Shown: piece after piece, positions 1 through 5,525 of the stretch | Position numbering within the stretch: position 1 is the first letter of the stretch | Layout of the letters: every line of letters starts with the position of its first letter | Assembly: GCA_020853075.1 (NCBI GenBank) | Contig: JADYZS010000423.1 | Span: 1 to 5,825 of the forward strand | Reading direction: 5' to 3' | Source of the DNA: Anaerolineae bacterium | GTDB lineage: Bacteria > Chloroflexota > Anaerolineae > JADYZS01 | DNA: 5,825 nucleotides | The notes under the pieces: model-generated | Seen by the model: only the letters and a program-made list of their open reading frames with translations | What the model was told of the DNA's origin: nothing | Database searches by the model: none | Program-made: the position numbers and the translations under genes

Positions 1-156
1 CACAACCAAGACCGCGATCACCGCAATCGGGAGCCAGCCAGGTATCGTGCGACCGAGGCGCCGGGAACGCGGTTCCTCGTCGTCCTCCCAGCGCTCCCAC
101 TCGGGATCCTGGTCTTGCGGAGATGTGTCGTCCCGCCTCTCGTCATCCGTGTTCAT
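1..156 (-). CDS. Partial CDS: N-terminus of an unknown membrane protein
   Basis: The first 52 codons of a minus-strand gene are present; the rest lies beyond the left edge. The ATG at 156-154 is preceded by a perfect AGGAGG (168-163) with 6 nt of spacing, which fixes the start. The protein begins with a very acidic, hydrophilic stretch of about 28 residues (MNTDDERRDD..., then WERWEDDEE). A basic patch RSRRLGR (30-36) follows, and from about residue 37 a hydrophobic run (IPGWLPIAVIAVLVV) that looks like a transmembrane helix. The positive charges just before the helix predict a cytoplasmic N-terminus. The absence of a cleavable-signal pattern suggests an anchored protein and not a secreted one. 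I do not recognise the family and function cannot be assigned. It is divergent from the ATL gene and has its own extended -10 promoter, giving a leader of about 120 nt. Confidence 0.75.
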   Translation of the reverse strand, partial: MNTDDERRDDTSPQDQDPEWERWEDDEEPRSRRLGRTIPGWLPIAVIAVLVV

Positions 157-283
157 CTTGGTCCTCCTGGCGTCGGAATCGTGCGGTTCCCCAGCCCTGC
201 CAGCAACCGGCCCAGGGACACAAAATCGGTTAGCACTGTGCAGAGGTCACATCACGCGGCCAAACCGGCGTCTATCGTGCTCC

Positions 284-311
284 ATTATACCACTTCCTGT
301 TGTTCGCACAA
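284..311 (-). promoter_or_regulatory. Extended -10 promoter for the left-edge membrane protein gene
   Basis: On the minus strand a perfect TATAAT (289-284) is directly preceded by TGG, giving the extended -10 form TGnTATAAT. The -35 is weak: TTGTGC at 311-306 with a 16-bp spacer. An extended -10 can compensate for a poor -35. The predicted start near 277 leaves an untranslated leader of about 120 nt before the ATG at 156. Confidence 0.6.
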
Positions 312-315
312 AGAG

Positions 316-344
316 TTGACAGGGCGCGTTCGCTGCGATACGAT
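316..344 (+). promoter_or_regulatory. Sigma70-type promoter of the ATL gene
   Basis: A consensus TTGACA (316-321), a 17-bp spacer and TACGAT (339-344, 4 of 6 to TATAAT) lie just upstream of the ATL gene. Transcription would start near 351, leaving a leader of about 17 nt that holds the AAAGGAG ribosome binding site at 352-358. The -35 lies only a few bases from the -35 region of the divergent promoter, so the two polymerases could interfere with each other. Confidence 0.65.
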
Positions 345-367
345 GCACCGGAAAGGAGCGGCGGGGA

Positions 368-757
368 ATGTCAGACATGAGATCTCGTATCTATCTGTTG
401 GTAAAGCAGATACCGGCCGGCCGCGTTGCTACCTACGGCCAGATCGCGCGGCTCGTCGGTCCGCCATGCGACGCGCGCGAGGTCGGCAGCGCGATGGCTG
501 CTCTAGGCCCCAACACCGACGTCCCCTGGCAACGCGTCATCAACAGCCAGGGCGGCATCAGCACGCGCGGGTACCGGCAGCGGGCGCTGCTGGAAGCGGA
601 GGGTATTGAATTCAACGAAAAGAGTCTTACAAATCTGAAGCGCTTCGGATGGAAAGGCCCCGAATTCGCGTGGCTGGTTGAGAATGGCTTCACCCCACTT
701 GCGCCCCCTGAGGAGGAGGAGCCGCCCCCGCCACCGGAGCAACTGAGCCTCTTGTAG
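368..757 (+). CDS. atl: Alkyltransferase-like (ATL) protein of the MGMT family, with clamp-motif tail
   Basis: This 129-aa protein has the DNA-binding domain of O6-alkylguanine-DNA alkyltransferases. GRVATYGQIA (18-27) is the helix with the nucleotide-flipping Tyr, REVGSAM (37-43) holds the Arg finger, and PWQRV (53-57) stands where the active-site PCHRV should be. Trp54 replaces the catalytic Cys, as in E. coli YbaZ/eATL and S. pombe Atl1, and the neighbouring His is Gln. It should therefore bind O6-alkylguanine without repairing it; known ATLs flag such lesions for nucleotide excision repair. The conserved core ends near residue 110. The last 18 residues are an acidic and proline-rich linker (PPEEEEPPPPP) ending in QLSLL, resembling the sliding-clamp binding motif. 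The start is supported by AAAGGAG 9 nt upstream; M4 is a possible but less well-placed alternative. The family is secure; clamp binding is inferred. Confidence 0.92.
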   Translation: MSDMRSRIYLLVKQIPAGRVATYGQIARLVGPPCDAREVGSAMAALGPNTDVPWQRVINSQGGISTRGYRQRALLEAEGIEFNEKSLTNLKRFGWKGPEFAWLVENGFTPLAPPEEEEPPPPPEQLSLL

Positions 758-887
758 CATGACGGTGTTTGCAGCCACGGCTCAACCCGTGATGGTTCCC
801 TCTCGGCGGCGTGAGGCCGATAATCATCTCATCCCCGGCTAAGGGGATTCGCCGTACGGGATAGGAGTGGGGTGAGGACGGCTCCCA
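758..887. other. Convergent intergenic region with short hairpins, possible weak terminators
   Basis: The ATL gene and the methylase-like gene converge on this 130-bp gap. It holds several short inverted repeats: CACGG/CCGTG (776-780/787-791), TCGGC/GCCGA (803-807/816-820), ATCCCC/GGGGAT (831-836/843-848) and AGTGGG/CCCACT (866-871/884-889, reaching into the stop codon of the minus-strand gene). The 831-848 hairpin is the best. None has a clear T-tract on either strand, so intrinsic termination here is unproven and Rho-dependent termination is equally possible. Confidence 0.35.
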
Positions 888-3236
888 CTAGAAAAGGGAC
901 AGTTGCGTCTCCGGCTGCTCGCCGATGGGATCAAGGCCCAGGCGCGCGGCAAACCCGGCGCGGTCCAGGTCGGCCAGGCTCGCCAGACGACGCAGATGCC
1001 GGTTTTTGATGAACTGCCAGCCCTGCCCGGCCACCATCTCGGCCCAGCCGGGGACCTGCTGGAGTTTATACGCCACCAACGCCGCGCGTCCGCCGGGGAT
1101 GAGACCGTGGCGCGCCATGAGAGCCGGCGCGGAACCCGGGGCGGCCAGCAACGGGCTGATGGCCGCACTCGTCTGGATGATGAAGCCGCGCGCCGGGCGG
1201 CCCTCGTCCAGCCAGATGACCCGGCAGGGCTGCCAGCGCGCGTCGTCAGGCCCTACCGGGCGCACGTCGTATCCCAGCCGCCGGCCAAGAGCCAGCAACA
1301 AAGCCACGATCTCACCCTGCTCTGCGGCGCGGGACGCAGGCACATCCTCCGGGCGCAGCCGCCATGTGCCAGGCGGTTCTTCTATCGCATACGAGGCGAG
1401 GGAAGCGCGGATCAGGCCAAGCGAGGGCGTCAGTATGCCCGGAAAGGCAGCATAGGTGGCAGTAGCCAGATCCTCTTCTGATTGACCCTCGCCTTGGCAC
1501 AGGTCATCATAGACAAACGAATCTACCCGGTCTGCCAGAGGTGGATCGGCTTGAGCGGGGTGTGCCAGCCACCAGGCGGCCTCCAGAGGTGAGTTCGTCG
1601 CGTGCTGCGACTCCTTCGCCGGCACGACCATAGTCAGGTCTTCGTCCGGCACAAGGACGGCGGCTGCCTCGGCCAAAAGGTCTGCCGGTTCCGCCTGCTG
1701 CGTGGGTGGTGTTGTCGGCGACTCGCCCCCCGGCAACGCCTTAATAGTCCCCTGCTGGCTCCAGGCCCATAGCACCGTCCAGGCCAAAACTTTGCCCTCC
1801 GCCGGCTGGCCCAACCGGCGCAAAGTGTCCAGCACAGCCTCGCGTCCCACCCTGTTCCGGTCCGCAAGCGAGGACGGAAGAGGATGGGAGCCCCGGGGAG
1901 CCGCCGAAAAAACCAGGCGATGGGCGACGGGGGCCGGCCCCGGACGAGCAACGGCAGCATCCAGGCGGAGACCGGCGTCGGCAGAGGCTCGTAGCAGTGC
2001 CGGTAGCATCTGGTCGTCGCGAGCGTTGCAGGCCAGGATAACCTTGCCACCGGGCCGCAAGGTCTCTCGCAACGCGCTGAAAACCCCGCCTGTGGCTTCG
2101 GCATACCAGTCCCAATCGGTAGAGCGCAGGACGGCTAACGAGCGCAGAGGCCCCGTAGCCTCTCGCCCGAAGAGCCACCCCGTCCACAGGAAGGCCAGCG
2201 CGTACTCGGCAGGATCAGGGCGAGGCGGCTCTGTCATAACAAGGTCCACGGCCCCAGGGGGTAAGGCACGGGCGAGAGCGCGGGCTGTAGCCTGCTGGCT
2301 CAGAACAAGGGGCGTACCGGCTTCTAACAGCGCGCGCAGACCGGAGGCCCAGGATACGTCGGTAGTGGGAGCGCGGGTACGCAGCGCGCGATGGCTCTCT
2401 ACAAAGGCCTTCCAGACGTTGCGCTCTACGAAGCGGCGAGGGGGGCGCAGGCGCGCGGGCCGCGCGGGGCGGTCCGGCGCGCCGGGCGGCGAGAGGGAGT
2501 GACAGCGTTCCAGGCAGGCCAGAAGAAGTCCGCGCACCGCGCGCAGCGTGGCGGCATCGTCAACGAGTGCTTCCGCGCGTAAAGTGAGTTCCGTTAGCGC
2601 GTAGCGGTTGCGGGGCGTGTACAGCGCGACCAATTGTGCCGCACGCTCACTCAAAATATCTTGGGGGGCAACCAGTCGCCCCAGCAATTGCCAGTAGAAC
2701 GCACCGCGCGGCTCTACCTGCTCCAAGATGTGTCTGTCTTCCGCCGTTACGGGACTCAACCCCGCCGCGTTGCAGGAAGGGCAACGAACCCATTTCTCTA
2801 CGGGCATGGCCGCGTCGCCATCCCAAATGAAGTAATCGGCAGTCGTTCGTTCTCCGCAATGGGGACAGACGGTGAGGTAGAGGTCGGATAGATGGCGCGA
2901 CAGGGGCTCGTTCCCTTTGAGAGAGTCGGCCAGCGTGCTAAAGCCCATATCCACGACGCGAGGCTCAGGCGGGCTGAGGCTCAGGCGTAACGCCAGGAGG
3001 CGCGTGGGGTCCAGGTTGATGGCGAGGACACGATGGCCCACATTCACAGCGGCGGCGGCCACAGCCGGGTGACGCGCAAAAGGATCCAGCACCAGGGCGT
3101 GAGCCGTGTCAATGGCCGCGAGGTAGTGTCCCACCAACGCTGGCGACCAGGGGTGGGCCTCTTCCTCCCACAGCGGCGCGCTGGCAGGAGGGCCATCGGG
3201 CACGAACACGGCCAACGGGTCTGACGCTGGGGACAT
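888..3236 (-). CDS. Degenerate DUF1156-like DNA methylase homologue with C-terminal clamp motif
   Basis: This 782-aa protein has the order of parts seen in DUF1156-type adenine-specific DNA methylases. These are a motif I region (LVLDPFARHP, 48-57) with a following NLDPTRL strand (74-80), a zinc ribbon (CPHC 124-127, CPSC 152-155), the helix ERNVWKAF (271-278), a motif IV region DLVMTEPPR (331-339), and RPGGKVILAC (394-403). The SAM-binding DPFxGSG is DPFARHP, and the catalytic (D/N)PPY is EPPR, so methyl transfer is unlikely. After a Pro/Gln-rich linker (about 503-525), residues 637-755 resemble a PD-(D/E)xK-like module (LGRRLGYDV, VIWLDEG), but FIIQ stands where FEVE would be expected; this match is from memory. 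The C-terminus is QLSLF, a perfect beta-clamp binding pentapeptide. The start is supported by AGAGG 5 nt upstream and a promoter at 3297-3325. It may be a DNA-binding or structural protein; its function is unknown. Confidence 0.8.
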   Translation of the reverse strand: MSPASDPLAVFVPDGPPASAPLWEEEAHPWSPALVGHYLAAIDTAHALVLDPFARHPAVAAAAVNVGHRVLAINLDPTRLLALRLSLSPPEPRVVDMGFSTLADSLKGNEPLSRHLSDLYLTVCPHCGERTTADYFIWDGDAAMPVEKWVRCPSCNAAGLSPVTAEDRHILEQVEPRGAFYWQLLGRLVAPQDILSERAAQLVALYTPRNRYALTELTLRAEALVDDAATLRAVRGLLLACLERCHSLSPPGAPDRPARPARLRPPRRFVERNVWKAFVESHRALRTRAPTTDVSWASGLRALLEAGTPLVLSQQATARALARALPPGAVDLVMTEPPRPDPAEYALAFLWTGWLFGREATGPLRSLAVLRSTDWDWYAEATGGVFSALRETLRPGGKVILACNARDDQMLPALLRASADAGLRLDAAVARPGPAPVAHRLVFSAAPRGSHPLPSSLADRNRVGREAVLDTLRRLGQPAEGKVLAWTVLWAWSQQGTIKALPGGESPTTPPTQQAEPADLLAEAAAVLVPDEDLTMVVPAKESQHATNSPLEAAWWLAHPAQADPPLADRVDSFVYDDLCQGEGQSEEDLATATYAAFPGILTPSLGLIRASLASYAIEEPPGTWRLRPEDVPASRAAEQGEIVALLLALGRRLGYDVRPVGPDDARWQPCRVIWLDEGRPARGFIIQTSAAISPLLAAPGSAPALMARHGLIPGGRAALVAYKLQQVPGWAEMVAGQGWQFIKNRHLRRLASLADLDRAGFAARLGLDPIGEQPETQLSLF

Positions 3237-3296
3237 ACTTGCCTCTGAGCCATCAGATCATGGCAAAAGGTACTGACTACCTGTCTCGTCGCCTTG

Positions 3297-3325
3297 AGTA
3301 TAGCACACCCACCCAGCGAAGTCAA
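3297..3325 (-). promoter_or_regulatory. Sigma70-type promoter of the methylase-like gene
   Basis: On the minus strand TTGACT (3325-3320), a 17-bp spacer and TATACT (3302-3297) form a near-consensus promoter. Transcription would start near 3290, giving a leader of about 54 nt before the ATG at 3236. A good promoter suggests the gene is expressed and not decaying. Confidence 0.75.
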
Positions 3326-3367
3326 CATAATGTTAAGAAATCGGCACGGCTGTTGTTGACTTCACTG
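3314..3367. repeat. Inverted repeat covering both divergent -35 boxes
   Basis: CAGCGAAGTCAAC (3314-3326) and GTTGACTTCACTG (3355-3367) are inverted copies matching at 12 of 13 positions, separated by 28 bp. The similarity runs past each -35 hexamer (TTGACT) by one base on one side and six bases, TCRCTG, on the other. The arm centres are 41 bp apart, close to four helical turns. Between them is AT-rich sequence. It may be a shared operator for the two divergent genes, or chance resemblance of two similar promoters. Confidence 0.5.
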
Positions 3368-3384
3368 TTGTTTGACACTATAAT
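3356..3384 (+). promoter_or_regulatory. Strong sigma70-type promoter of nagA, giving a near-leaderless mRNA
   Basis: TTGACT (3356-3361), a 17-bp spacer and a perfect TATAAT (3379-3384) lie directly before nagA. The -10 ends only 9 nt before the ATG at 3394, so transcription would start between about 3391 and the A of the ATG. No Shine-Dalgarno fits in that space. A partial direct repeat, TGTTGTTGAC (3351-3360) and TGTTGTTTGAC (3366-3376), overlaps the promoter and could be a regulator site. Confidence 0.8.
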
Positions 3385-3393
3385 CATCCCACG

Positions 3394-4560
3394 ATGAAGA
3401 AGAAACCCAGGACACTCATCACCAACGGCACCATCATCACGCCAGCGCGGCTTTGGGAAGGCGGGGCGATTCTCGTGGAGGGCGGGCGCATCGCCAGCAT
3501 CGGGCGGCGCGACGACTTCGGCACTCTGCCGGACGCGGAAATCATGGACGCGACGGGGCATTGGGTAGCCCCCGGCTACGTGGACGTGCACGTGCACGGT
3601 GCGGTGGGTCGTGACATGATGGAAGGAACGGCAGAAGCCATCTCAACCGCCGCCACCTTCTTTGCCCGGCACGGCACGACGGCCTTCCTACCAACGTCTA
3701 TCACCGATTCACCAGAGGCGATTGGCCGGTTCCTGGGGGCTGTGGTGGAGGCCCAACGACGGGGGACAGGCGGCGCGCAGGTATTAGGAGCCCACGTTGA
3801 GGGCCCCTACATCAACCCAAAGATGTCCGGCGCGCAGCCAACGGAGTTTATCCGGCCCGCGGATCGCCAGGAATATGAGCGTTGGTTCGCCAGCGGGGTC
3901 GTCCGGCTCATCACCCTCGCGCCAGAGATTCCGGAGAACCGCGCCCTCATCCCTTATGCTTTGCAGCATGGGGCGGTTGTCTCCATCGGCCACTCGGCTG
4001 CTACCTATCAGGAGACGATGGCGGCTGTGGGTTTGGGGGTGAACCACGCCACCCACACCTTCAACGCCATGAGCGGCCTCCATCATCGTGACCCCGGTAC
4101 GGTGGGCGCGGTGCTCTATGCGGATAAGGTCTATGCCGAACTCATCGCGGATACGGTGCACGTGCATCCCGCGGCGATGGCGATCCTGGTGCGCGCGAAG
4201 GGCTCCGGCAGAACCGTCTTGGTCACCGATGCAATGGCAGCGGCGGGCCTGGGCGACGGCGATTACCCGTTGGGCGCGCACGTGACCTACGTGCGCAACA
4301 GCATCGCCCGCGTGGCGAATGGCTCATTAGCCGGGAGCCTTCTGACGATGGATCAGGCCGTGAAGAACATCGTGCGGGAGACCGGCAGCACGCTGGCGCA
4401 GGCGGTAGAGAGGGCAAGCCTGACTCCGGCCCGTTCCATTGATGTGGCCGATTGTAAAGGGAGCCTGGAGCCGGGTAAGGATGCCGATGTCCTCTTGTTA
4501 GACAAGGATTTGAACGTGACACTTACTATGGTACGTGGCGAGATTGTATATCGCCAGTGA
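3394..4560 (+). CDS. nagA: N-acetylglucosamine-6-phosphate deacetylase
   Basis: NagA hydrolyses N-acetylglucosamine-6-phosphate to glucosamine-6-phosphate and acetate in the cytoplasm, feeding amino sugars from chitin or recycled cell wall into glycolysis or new wall precursors. The 388-aa length fits the family (E. coli 382). All the amidohydrolase metal and catalytic motifs are present: GYVDVHVHG with H66 and H68, HVEGPY with the metal-ligand E136, GHS with H200, HATHTFNAM with H221, and TDAM with the catalytic D279. Substrate-loop features DTVHVHP (253-259) and GSLAGSLLTM (310-319) are also typical. The start is fixed by the promoter, whose -10 ends 9 nt upstream, and by the usual short N-terminal beta-sandwich strand (TLITNGTIITP). 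No SD is visible, consistent with leaderless translation. No nagB or sugar transporter lies nearby. The next promoter, that of the tRNA, begins 36 nt after the stop, and no terminator is visible between. Confidence 0.96.
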   Translation: MKKKPRTLITNGTIITPARLWEGGAILVEGGRIASIGRRDDFGTLPDAEIMDATGHWVAPGYVDVHVHGAVGRDMMEGTAEAISTAATFFARHGTTAFLPTSITDSPEAIGRFLGAVVEAQRRGTGGAQVLGAHVEGPYINPKMSGAQPTEFIRPADRQEYERWFASGVVRLITLAPEIPENRALIPYALQHGAVVSIGHSAATYQETMAAVGLGVNHATHTFNAMSGLHHRDPGTVGAVLYADKVYAELIADTVHVHPAAMAILVRAKGSGRTVLVTDAMAAAGLGDGDYPLGAHVTYVRNSIARVANGSLAGSLLTMDQAVKNIVRETGSTLAQAVERASLTPARSIDVADCKGSLEPGKDADVLLLDKDLNVTLTMVRGEIVYRQ

Positions 4561-4596
4561 CTTATAAGCCAAGTCGCCGGCATTGTTGGGGAATTC

Positions 4597-4625
4597 TTGA
4601 CCATAACAGCCATTGTACATATACT
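4597..4625 (+). promoter_or_regulatory. Promoter of tRNA-Arg
   Basis: TTGACC (4597-4602), a 17-bp spacer and TATACT (4620-4625) lie just ahead of the tRNA. Transcription would start near 4632, about 11 nt before the mature 5' end at 4643, leaving a short leader for RNase P to remove. Confidence 0.75.
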
Positions 4626-4642
4626 GAGGTACCGCTGTGTCT

Positions 4643-4716
4643 GCCCCCGTAGCTCAAGTGGACAGAGCAACTGCCTTCTAAGCAGTGGGCTGCTGGTTCG
4701 AGTCCAGCCGGGGGCA
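4643..4716 (+). tRNA. trnR(ucu): tRNA-Arg, anticodon UCU
   Basis: A complete 74-nt cloverleaf can be drawn by hand. The acceptor stem GCCCCCG/CGGGGGC is perfect, with discriminator A4716. The D stem GCTC/GAGC (4652-4655/4665-4668) has a 9-nt loop, and the anticodon stem ACTGC/GCAGT (4670-4674/4682-4686) is perfect. The anticodon loop CTTCTAA places TCT at 4677-4679, which reads AGA (Arg). The variable loop has 5 nt, and the T stem GCTGG/CCAGC encloses TTCGAGT. CCA is not encoded (the sequence continues CGG), so the tail must be added by CCA-adding enzyme. It is transcribed alone, between its own promoter and the terminator at 4740. Confidence 0.97.
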
Positions 4717-4739
4717 CGGTCAAGTCTCGTAAAAATAGA

Positions 4740-4767
4740 TTGGGGAGCCAGGTATCTGGCTCCCCAA
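4740..4767. terminator. Bidirectional intrinsic terminator between tRNA-Arg and the RRM gene
   Basis: A perfect 12-bp stem TTGGGGAGCCAG/CTGGCTCCCCAA (4740-4751/4756-4767), extendable by A4739-T4768, closes a GTAT tetraloop. On the plus strand it is followed by TTTGTTGTT (4768-4776). On the minus strand the run AAAAAT at 4731-4736 becomes ATTTTT after the stem. It can therefore end transcripts of both the tRNA (plus) and the RRM gene (minus, 22 nt past its stop codon). Confidence 0.92.
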
Positions 4768-4789
4768 TTTGTTGTTCAGGTAGAACGGC

Positions 4790-5134
4790 TTACCAGCGAG
4801 ACCCGCCGCCGCGGCTACCGCCGCGCGAGCCGCCCCGACTGCCGCCACCGCTACCACCGAAGCCGCGGCCACCGCCCGATCGCTCTTCGCGGGGGCGTGC
4901 TTCGTTGACGCGAATCTGCCGGTCGTGCAGTGTACTGCCATCCAGCTGAGTGATGGCCTTTGCCACGTCGGCTTCGTTCTCCATCTCCACGAAACCGAAG
5001 CCCTTTGAGCGGCTGGTGTCGCGGTCCATGACCACTTCGGCTGACCGGACTGCGCCGGCAGTAGCAAAGAGTTCTTGCAAGTCAGCATTTGTCGTGCTGT
5101 ACGACAGATTGCCAACGTATAGTCTAGTACCCAT
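4790..5134 (-). CDS. RRM-type glycine-rich RNA-binding protein
   Basis: This 114-aa protein is a single RNA recognition motif (about residues 3-80) with a low-complexity tail. RNP2 is LYVGNL (5-10) and RNP1 is KGFGFVEM (44-51), so the aromatic residues that stack on RNA bases are present. The tail (about 85-114) is rich in Gly, Ser and Arg, with GGSR-type repeats and a final Trp. This layout is that of cyanobacterial Rbp proteins and plant glycine-rich RNA-binding proteins. Those are often cold-induced and thought to act as RNA chaperones or to influence mRNA stability. It lies 77 nt downstream of a cold-shock gene on the same strand. I see no separate promoter, so co-transcription with csp is likely. 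The Shine-Dalgarno is weak (AGAGAG, about 11 nt upstream). The terminator at 4740-4767 ends the unit. Confidence 0.94.
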   Translation of the reverse strand: MGTRLYVGNLSYSTTNADLQELFATAGAVRSAEVVMDRDTSRSKGFGFVEMENEADVAKAITQLDGSTLHDRQIRVNEARPREERSGGGRGFGGSGGGSRGGSRGGSRGGGSRW

Positions 5135-5173
5135 GATGTTTTATTCTCTCTCTTTCAGATTCAGAGACCCGAA

Positions 5174-5213
5174 CCGCCTTGGCGGCGAGCCCCAATGGCC
5201 CTGATAAGGGGCT
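5174..5213 (-). other. Hairpins between csp and the RRM gene
   Basis: A stem AGCCCC/GGGGCT (5188-5193/5208-5213) overlaps the csp stop codon. A smaller CCGC/GCGG element, centred on 5174-5185, follows it in the direction of transcription. Neither has a U-tract on the minus strand, so they are not obvious terminators. They could protect the csp 3' end or adjust how much RRM message is made from a shared transcript. Confidence 0.3.
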
Positions 5214-5421
5214 ATATTTTCGTGACGTTGACCGCGTGGGCGCCTTTGGGCCCCGCTTCCACTTCAAACTCTACCTTGTCCCCCTCCTCCAGGTTGCGAA
5301 AGCCATCTCCCTGGATAGCTGAGTAATGCACGAAGACGTCTTCACCCCCGTCGCGGCTGATGAAGCCGTACCCTTTGGAGCGGCTGAACCATTTCACCGC
5401 GCCCATGACACGCTCGCTCAT
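5212..5421 (-). CDS. csp: Cold-shock-domain protein (CspA family)
   Basis: This 69-aa protein is a single cold-shock domain, the typical length for the family. It carries both nucleic-acid binding motifs: RNP1 as KGYGFI (16-21) and RNP2 as VFVHYSAI (29-36), with W11 and F12 from the KWF motif. It should form the five-stranded OB-fold barrel that binds single-stranded RNA and DNA, melts RNA secondary structure, and can act as a transcription antiterminator. The start at 5421 is chosen because AGGAGG (5435-5430) is spaced 8 nt from this ATG. An upstream in-frame GTG at 5430 lies inside the Shine-Dalgarno and is unlikely. The gene has a leader of about 140 nt with a strong hairpin. It is the probable first gene of a csp-RRM unit. 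Whether it is cold-inducible or constitutive cannot be told from the protein. Confidence 0.96.
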   Translation of the reverse strand: MSERVMGAVKWFSRSKGYGFISRDGGEDVFVHYSAIQGDGFRNLEEGDKVEFEVEAGPKGAHAVNVTKI

Positions 5422-5429
5422 GACGAGCA

Positions 5430-5435
5430 CCTCCT
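5430..5435 (-). promoter_or_regulatory. Consensus ribosome binding site deciding the csp start
   Basis: AGGAGG (followed by TG, so an eight-base match to the anti-SD) is spaced 8 nt from the ATG at 5421. It overlaps the in-frame GTG at 5430, which rules that codon out as the main start. Confidence 0.85.
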
Positions 5436-5483
5436 AAGAGAAAACCAGAATCTGTTCGTAGGTGAGTGCGATTGTCACGGCAT

Positions 5484-5525
5484 ATAAACAAACAGCCGCC
5501 GGGCCAGCAGACCCGGCCCGACGGC
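5484..5525 (-). terminator. Terminator-like hairpin in the csp leader (possible attenuator)
   Basis: Read on the minus strand, GCCGTCGGGCC (5525-5515) pairs with GGCCCGGCGGC (5505-5495) over 11 bp with a single G-U, around a 9-nt loop. It is followed by the T-rich TGTTTGTTTAT (5494-5484). This is intrinsic-terminator architecture, but it lies between the csp promoter and the csp ribosome binding site. It could attenuate csp or terminate a short leader RNA. The plus strand has no T-tract here. Confidence 0.6.

Noticed and set aside
115..609. A 164-codon plus-strand frame spanning the first intergenic region and the ATL gene
   Set aside because: It crosses two promoters and overlaps the ATL gene in another frame. 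The ATL frame has clear family motifs and this one has none.
1702..2502. A 266-codon plus-strand open frame inside the methylase-like gene
   Set aside because: It is a GC-rich shadow antisense to a well-supported gene; its composition (Arg, Ala and Ser rich) is typical of a spurious frame.
3784..4281. A 165-codon minus-strand frame inside nagA
   Set aside because: It is antisense to nagA, whose catalytic motifs are all intact; the His-rich translation reflects codons of the opposite strand.
4643..4716. tRNA-Arg as an integration site for a mobile element
   Set aside because: tRNA-Arg(UCU) is a common integration target, but no integrase gene and no repeated tRNA 3' end is present in the window.
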